A stretch of DNA of 64,000 nt, from assembly GCA_913775795.1 (NCBI GenBank), contig CAJYLT010000039.1:1-64000 (forward strand). The letters run 5' to 3'. Of this stretch, positions 59,710-64,000 are shown piece by piece. Made by a program: the position numbers and the translations under genes. Under the pieces are notes generated by a model. It searched no databases. It was not told the origin of the DNA and was given only the letters and a program-made list of their open reading frames with translations. Source of the DNA: an uncultured Sphingomonas sp. Its GTDB lineage: Bacteria > Pseudomonadota > Alphaproteobacteria > Sphingomonadales > Sphingomonadaceae. Position 1 is the stretch's first letter, and the number at the start of each line of letters is the position of its first letter.

Positions 59710-62457
59710 ATGCCCAATCGCTTCGCTCATCTGCCCCATCGCCGTGCGATCATCGATCGCCGGATCGTCGCCGACCGGCTCGCGGCGGTCGAGGCGGGGA
59801 AGGGCGCCAGCCTTCGCCTGGCCGGCACCGCGATCCTGAAGCAGGCGCTCGACGACGGACGGGCGGAGATCGAGCGGCGCTTCGCCGAGCATCCGACCCG
59901 CGGCCTCGAAACCGCGAACGCGCAGGCGTTCCTCACCGACCAGCTGTTGCGCCTTCTCTGGGACTTCACCGTCCAGCGCATCTATCCCAACACCAACCCG
60001 ACCGCGGCGGAGCGGATGACGATGATCGCGGTCGGCGGGTACGGGCGCGGCGAGATGGCGCCGCATTCGGACATCGACCTCGGCTTCCTCACCCCCTGGA
60101 AGCGGACGGGCTGGTGCGAACAGGTCATCGAATCGATGCTCTATGCGCTCTGGGACATGGGGCTGAAAGTCGGCCATTCGTCGCGCTCGCTGGACGAGAT
60201 GGTGCGGATGGCCAAGGGCGACGTGACGATCCGCACCGCGCTGCTTGAGGGGCGTTACGTCTGGGGCGACACCGACCTGTATGACGAGGCATCGCGGCGC
60301 TTCCGGGCGGAAGTGCAGGCCGACACCCGCGGCTTCATCGCGCAGAAGCTGGCCGAGCGCGACCAGCGCCACGTCAAGATGGGCGACAGCCGCTACGTCG
60401 TCGAACCCAATGTGAAGGAGGGGAAGGGCGGGCTTCGCGACCTCCACACCCTGTTCTGGATCGGCAAGGATGCGTACGGGGTCCAGCGCGCGGCCGAACT
60501 GGTCGAGAAGGGCGTGCTGACCCGTCAGGAATATCGCCGCTTCAACCGGGCGGAGAACTTCCTCTGGGCGGTGCGGTGCCACCTGCACCTGATCGCGGGC
60601 CGCGCCGAGGACCGCCTGACCTTCGACATGCAGCGAGAGATCGCGGCGCGGATGAATTACGGCGACCGGCCGGGGAAGATGGCGGTCGAGCGGTTCATGC
60701 AGTTCTACTTCCTTCAGGCCAAGACCGTCGGCGACCTGACCGGCGTGTTCCTCGCCCATCTGGACGAGACGTTCGCGTCGCGCGGGCGCCGGTTCGGACT
60801 GCCGTTCATTCGGCGGAGCCCGCGCAAGCTCAACGGCTTCGTGCTCGACCGAGGGCGGCTGGCGCTGCCCGCCGACGACTTCTTTCGTCAGGATCCGGTG
60901 CGGCTGATCGAGCTGTTTGCGCTCGCCGACCAGCACGGGGTCGAGGTGCATCCGCAGGCGATGCGCGCGGCCGCGCGCGATGCCAAGCTGATCGACGACC
61001 ACCGCGACGACCCGCGCGCCAACGCGCTGTTCCTCGGCGTCCTCACGTCCCCGCGCGATCCCGAGACAGTGCTGCGCTGGATGAACGAGGCCGGGGTGTT
61101 CGGTCGCTTCGTGCCCGATTTCGGCCGCGTCGTCGCGCAGATGCAGTTCGACATGTACCATCACTATACCGTCGACGAGCACACGATCCGCGCCGTCGGC
61201 CTGCTCGCGCGGATCGAGCAGGGCAAGCTTCGCGACGAACATCCGATCTCGACCGCGCTGTTCCCGCAGATCGTGTCGCGCCGCGCGCTCTATGTCGCGG
61301 TGCTGCTGCACGACATCGCCAAGGGGCGCGGCGGCGACCATTCGGTGCTGGGGGCGGAAGTCGCCAAGCGCCTGTGTCCCCGGTTCGGGCTGTCGGCGGC
61401 AGAGACGGAGGCGGTGGCGTGGCTGGTGCGCTGGCACCTTCTCATGTCGGCGACTGCGTTCAAGCGCGACCTGTCCGATTTCAAGACGATCCTTGATTTC
61501 GCCGGCGCGGTCGCCAGCCCGCAGCGGCTGATGATGCTGATGGTGCTGACCGTCGTCGATATCCGCGCGGTCGGGCCGGGGACATGGAACGGGTGGAAGC
61601 GCCAATTGATCGGCGACCTGTATGAGGGGGCCGAAGAGGTGCTGCGCCTCGGCCACAAGCAGCGCGGGCGCGGGGAGCGGGTGGCGGCCAAGCAGACGAC
61701 GCTGGCGCAGACGCTCGGCTGGGACGCGCCGGCGTTCCAGCGGCTGGTGAAGAAACTGCCCGAAAGCTATTGGGTGGCCGAGCCGGTCGACGTGCTCGAA
61801 CGCAACGCCAGGCTGATCGAGCGGGCGGGCGACGCCAAGCTGTCGATCGACACCCAGCCGGATCGGGAGCGCGGGGCGACGCTTGTGACGATCTATGCCG
61901 CCGATCATCCGGGCATCTTCTATCGCATCGCCGGCGCGATCCACGCGGCGGGCGGCAACATCATCGACGCGCGCATCCACACCACGCGAGAGGGGATGGC
62001 GCTCGACAATTTCCTCGTCCAGGATCCGCTTGGCCGCCCGTTCGACGATCCCGGCCAGCTCGAGCGGCTGACTGCGGCGATCGGCGATGCGCTACTCAAC
62101 CGAGCCCGGATCACCGAGCGGCTGCGCGCCAAGCCGCTCGTCCGGCCGCGTGCCGACGCGTTCGAGATCGAGCCCGCGGTGCTGATCGACAACCACGCCT
62201 CGAACCGGTTCACGGTGATCGAGGTCAATGCGCGCGACCGCCCCGCGCTGCTCTTCCACCTCGCCAACGCGCTGTTCCAGTCGAAGGTGACGATCCATTC
62301 GGCGCATGTCGCGACCTATGGCGAGCGCGCGGTCGACACATTCTACGTCACCGACCTGATCGGCGACAAGATCGACGCGGCGGCCCGTATGCGGTCGATC
62401 GAGCGTCGGCTTATCGAGGCGGCGGTCGGCGAGGGCACGCTGGCCGAGGCCGCATGA
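59710..62457 (+). CDS. glnD: Bifunctional [protein-PII] uridylyltransferase/uridylyl-removing enzyme
   Basis: A 915-residue GlnD with the full domain set. The nucleotidyltransferase motif GGYGRGEMAPHSDIDLGF is at about 109-126; DVTIRTALLEGRYVWGD and NVKEGKGGLRDLHTLFW follow. The HD domain includes His534-Asp535 (VLLHDIAKGRGGDHSVLGAE). Two C-terminal ACT domains are at about 715-800 (VTIYAADHPGIFYRIAGAIH) and 830-905 (IEVNARDRPALLFHLANALF). It senses glutamine through the ACT domains and adds or removes UMP on PII proteins to steer nitrogen assimilation. The stop overlaps the start of a small membrane-protein gene. Confidence 0.97.
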   Translation: MPNRFAHLPHRRAIIDRRIVADRLAAVEAGKGASLRLAGTAILKQALDDGRAEIERRFAEHPTRGLETANAQAFLTDQLLRLLWDFTVQRIYPNTNPTAAERMTMIAVGGYGRGEMAPHSDIDLGFLTPWKRTGWCEQVIESMLYALWDMGLKVGHSSRSLDEMVRMAKGDVTIRTALLEGRYVWGDTDLYDEASRRFRAEVQADTRGFIAQKLAERDQRHVKMGDSRYVVEPNVKEGKGGLRDLHTLFWIGKDAYGVQRAAELVEKGVLTRQEYRRFNRAENFLWAVRCHLHLIAGRAEDRLTFDMQREIAARMNYGDRPGKMAVERFMQFYFLQAKTVGDLTGVFLAHLDETFASRGRRFGLPFIRRSPRKLNGFVLDRGRLALPADDFFRQDPVRLIELFALADQHGVEVHPQAMRAAARDAKLIDDHRDDPRANALFLGVLTSPRDPETVLRWMNEAGVFGRFVPDFGRVVAQMQFDMYHHYTVDEHTIRAVGLLARIEQGKLRDEHPISTALFPQIVSRRALYVAVLLHDIAKGRGGDHSVLGAEVAKRLCPRFGLSAAETEAVAWLVRWHLLMSATAFKRDLSDFKTILDFAGAVASPQRLMMLMVLTVVDIRAVGPGTWNGWKRQLIGDLYEGAEEVLRLGHKQRGRGERVAAKQTTLAQTLGWDAPAFQRLVKKLPESYWVAEPVDVLERNARLIERAGDAKLSIDTQPDRERGATLVTIYAADHPGIFYRIAGAIHAAGGNIIDARIHTTREGMALDNFLVQDPLGRPFDDPGQLERLTAAIGDALLNRARITERLRAKPLVRPRADAFEIEPAVLIDNHASNRFTVIEVNARDRPALLFHLANALFQSKVTIHSAHVATYGERAVDTFYVTDLIGDKIDAAARMRSIERRLIEAAVGEGTLAEAA

Positions 62458-62747
62458 CGAACAGGACATCGATGACCCGTATCCCGCTTCTCGTTCTCGC
62501 CGCGCCGTTGCTCTTGGCCGCGTTCGCGCCGGAGCAGCAGCAAGGGCTGAGTCTGCCGACGCTAGCGCTCGTCAGCGTGGCGATCGTCGGCGTCGTCGTG
62601 CTGCGCGGGGTGCTCCTGCGCCGCCACTTGCGCAAGCGGCCCCGGCGTCGTTCCCGCGGAGACACGGGCACGACGGAGGGCAGTAACGCGGGGCATGACC
62701 GCGCGGCCGATTACGGGGATGCCGGCGACGGGTCGGGTTGCGACTGA
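62454..62747 (+). CDS. Small membrane protein coupled to glnD
   Basis: A 97-residue protein whose ATG overlaps the glnD stop (ATGA); an internal ATG at 62472 is also possible. Two hydrophobic helices (IPLLVLAAPLLLAAFA and LPTLALVSVAIVGVVVLRGV) are followed by a strongly basic stretch (LLRRHLRKRPRRRSRG) and a polar, D/G-rich tail ending CD. No family is recognised. Coupling suggests co-expression with GlnD, but no functional link is known. Confidence 0.5.
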   Translation: MTNRTSMTRIPLLVLAAPLLLAAFAPEQQQGLSLPTLALVSVAIVGVVVLRGVLLRRHLRKRPRRRSRGDTGTTEGSNAGHDRAADYGDAGDGSGCD

Positions 62748-62767
62748 TCCGCAATATTTGGCAACGC

Positions 62768-62786
62768 TATTGAGAGTGACTTGCAT
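62768..62786. promoter_or_regulatory. Weak Fur-box-like sequence before the siderophore receptor
   Basis: TATTGAGAGTGACTTGCAT resembles the TGAGAATGATTxxCA-type core of Fur boxes and lies 48 bases before the receptor start, a sensible place for iron control. The match is partial, with several mismatches, so this is suggestive only. Confidence 0.3.
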
Positions 62787-62833
62787 CTTCCGACCGTGGC
62801 GCTAGAGCGCTCGGCAGAAGGAGACACGTCACG

Positions 62834-64000
62834 ATGCCCGCACCGCTGTTGCTCGCCGCGCTTTCGCTCGCCGCGCCGATCGAGGACGATCCGCAGACCT
62901 CGCAGGAGATCGTCGTCACCGGCGTGCGCGACCCAAGCGTCGACGAGAACGAATATGGCGTGCGCGCCGCGCGATCGGCGACCCGACTGAACCTGAGCCA
63001 GAAGGATACGCCGCAGTCGATCAGCGTCGTCACCCGCGCACAGATCGACGACTTCCAGCTTCGCGACGTCAATACGCTGCTCAACACCACGACCGGCGTG
63101 AACGTGCAGCAGGCCGAGACCGACCGCACTTACTACACGGCGCGCGGGTTCGAGATCACCAATTTCCAGCAGGACGGCATCGGCCAGCCCTTCGCCTTCG
63201 GGCTTCAGAACGGCGCGCTCGACACCGCCGCCTATGAGCGGGTCGAGGTGCTGCGCGGTGCCAACGGCCTGCTGTCAATGACCGGCAACCCGTCGGCAAC
63301 GATCAACTTCATCCGCAAGCGGCCCGGGACCGAACTGGCGGGCAGCCTGCTGCTGACCGGCGGCACCTATGACACCAAGCGGGTTGAGGGTGACCTCACC
63401 GTGCCGTTGTCGAGCGACGGCAGCGTCCGCAGCCGCATCGTGGGCGCGTATCAGGACGTCGGCAGCTATCTCGACCGCTACACCGGCAAGCGGTCGGTGC
63501 TGTACGGCATCGTCGAGGCCGACCTGACGCCGACCACCACGCTGTCGGTCGGCTATCAGCGCGAGGACAATCGCACCGACGGCGGCCTGTGGGGCGCGCT
63601 GCCGCTGTTCACGGCGCAGGGCAACCCGACAGACTATCCGCGCTCCACCAGCACTTCGGCTGAATGGACGCGCTGGAACATCCTGACGCAGCAGATCTTC
63701 GGCGACCTGACGAAGGACCTGGGCGGCGGCTGGAGCGCCAAGGCGTCGGTGCTGCGCAAGGCGATCGACGAGGATACCAAGCTCTTCTACGTCTATGGCA
63801 ACCCGGACGAGACGACGGGCGACGGCCTGTTCGCCTATCCCGGTTATTTCCGGGGGCCGACGCGCGAACTGACCCTGGATGGATACATCACCGGGCCGCT
63901 CAATATCGGCGGGCGCAAGCACGAGGTCGTGTTCGGCGTCAATCACGGCACCGCCAACCTGATGCAATATTCGAGCTATCCGCCCGCCGGTGCGCCGCTG
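62834..64000 (+). CDS. TonB-dependent siderophore receptor (partial)
   Basis: The frame starts at ATG 62834 and is still open at the window edge (389 residues seen). A short signal peptide (APLLLAALSLAAP) is followed by the TonB box-like QEIVVTG. The plug domain follows with TRLNLSQKDTPQSISVVTRA, FQLRDVNTLLNTTTGVNVQQ, ERVEVLRGANGLLSMTGNPS and ATINFIRKRPG, the FhuA/FhuE/ferri-siderophore receptor signature. The barrel then begins (LTGGTYDTKRVEGDLTVPLS). It imports ferric siderophores across the outer membrane, driven by TonB (a candidate is encoded at 25877-26566). About 300 residues of barrel should lie beyond the window. Confidence 0.93.
   Translation, partial: MPAPLLLAALSLAAPIEDDPQTSQEIVVTGVRDPSVDENEYGVRAARSATRLNLSQKDTPQSISVVTRAQIDDFQLRDVNTLLNTTTGVNVQQAETDRTYYTARGFEITNFQQDGIGQPFAFGLQNGALDTAAYERVEVLRGANGLLSMTGNPSATINFIRKRPGTELAGSLLLTGGTYDTKRVEGDLTVPLSSDGSVRSRIVGAYQDVGSYLDRYTGKRSVLYGIVEADLTPTTTLSVGYQREDNRTDGGLWGALPLFTAQGNPTDYPRSTSTSAEWTRWNILTQQIFGDLTKDLGGGWSAKASVLRKAIDEDTKLFYVYGNPDETTGDGLFAYPGYFRGPTRELTLDGYITGPLNIGGRKHEVVFGVNHGTANLMQYSSYPPAGAPL

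Overview
The window is high-GC DNA, with coding frames rich in GCG, CGC and CTC codons and frequent GTG or TTG starts. It looks like the chromosome of an alphaproteobacterium, most likely a sphingomonad. The evidence is the gene order lptD-surA-pdxA-rsmA, the hrcA-grpE pair, TrmFO, a FixJ-type regulator, TonB-dependent transport, Tad-type pilus proteins and integrase/ParB variants typical of that group. The assignment is by protein similarity from memory, not by a search.

Layout. 0.5-7.9 kb: one giant type Va autotransporter with RTX-like D/G-rich repeats in the passenger. 7.9-11 kb: a decayed mobile-element zone. It holds a ParB gene broken by two frameshifts, a truncated plasmid RepA, a parS-like palindrome between them, an AraC helix-turn-helix scrap, a Phd-type antitoxin whose toxin is truncated, and an AT-rich patch. 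11.1-13.3 kb: a membrane histidine kinase and a FixJ-type response regulator. 13.3-16.5 kb: a DUF2779 nuclease-like gene divergent from a GIY-YIG-like gene that is coupled to a small membrane protein. 16.7-20.4 kb: an SRAP protein, small unknown genes and a tyrosine integrase. 20.6-21.2 kb: tRNA-Gly(CCC) with the C-terminal remnant of a serine recombinase abutting its 3' end.

21.4-25.8 kb: a catabolic cluster with a TetR regulator, a candidate operator, a DUF1080 3-keto-glycoside hydrolase, a C-glycoside deglycosidase-like alpha/beta pair and a Tat-exported GH1 glycosidase. The natural reading is cleavage of 3-oxo-glycosides, possibly plant C-glycosides. The oxidase that makes the 3-oxo substrate is not in the window.

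25.9-39.7 kb: housekeeping genes, comprising TonB, RsmA, PdxA, SurA, LptD, PepA, HolC, Ndk, an M28 peptidase, EttA and a HisKA_2 kinase. 39.7-42.9 kb: three Tad pilus-type genes, two with candidate calcium loops. 43-53.8 kb: TrmFO, a GbsR/MarR regulator with two matching operators, a PMT-type mannosyltransferase, MetZ, ApaG, a LysR regulator, an acetyltransferase, a serine hydrolase and HemW. 53.8-55.5 kb: a polymorphic nuclease toxin and its probable immunity protein. 56-62.7 kb: RdgB, RNase PH, HrcA, GrpE and GlnD. The window ends inside a TonB-dependent siderophore receptor.

The most notable items are the C-glycoside-type cluster with its operator, the toxin-immunity pair, the GbsR/MarR operator pair, the plasmid-partition remnant with a parS-like site, and the DUF2779/GIY-YIG neighbourhood.
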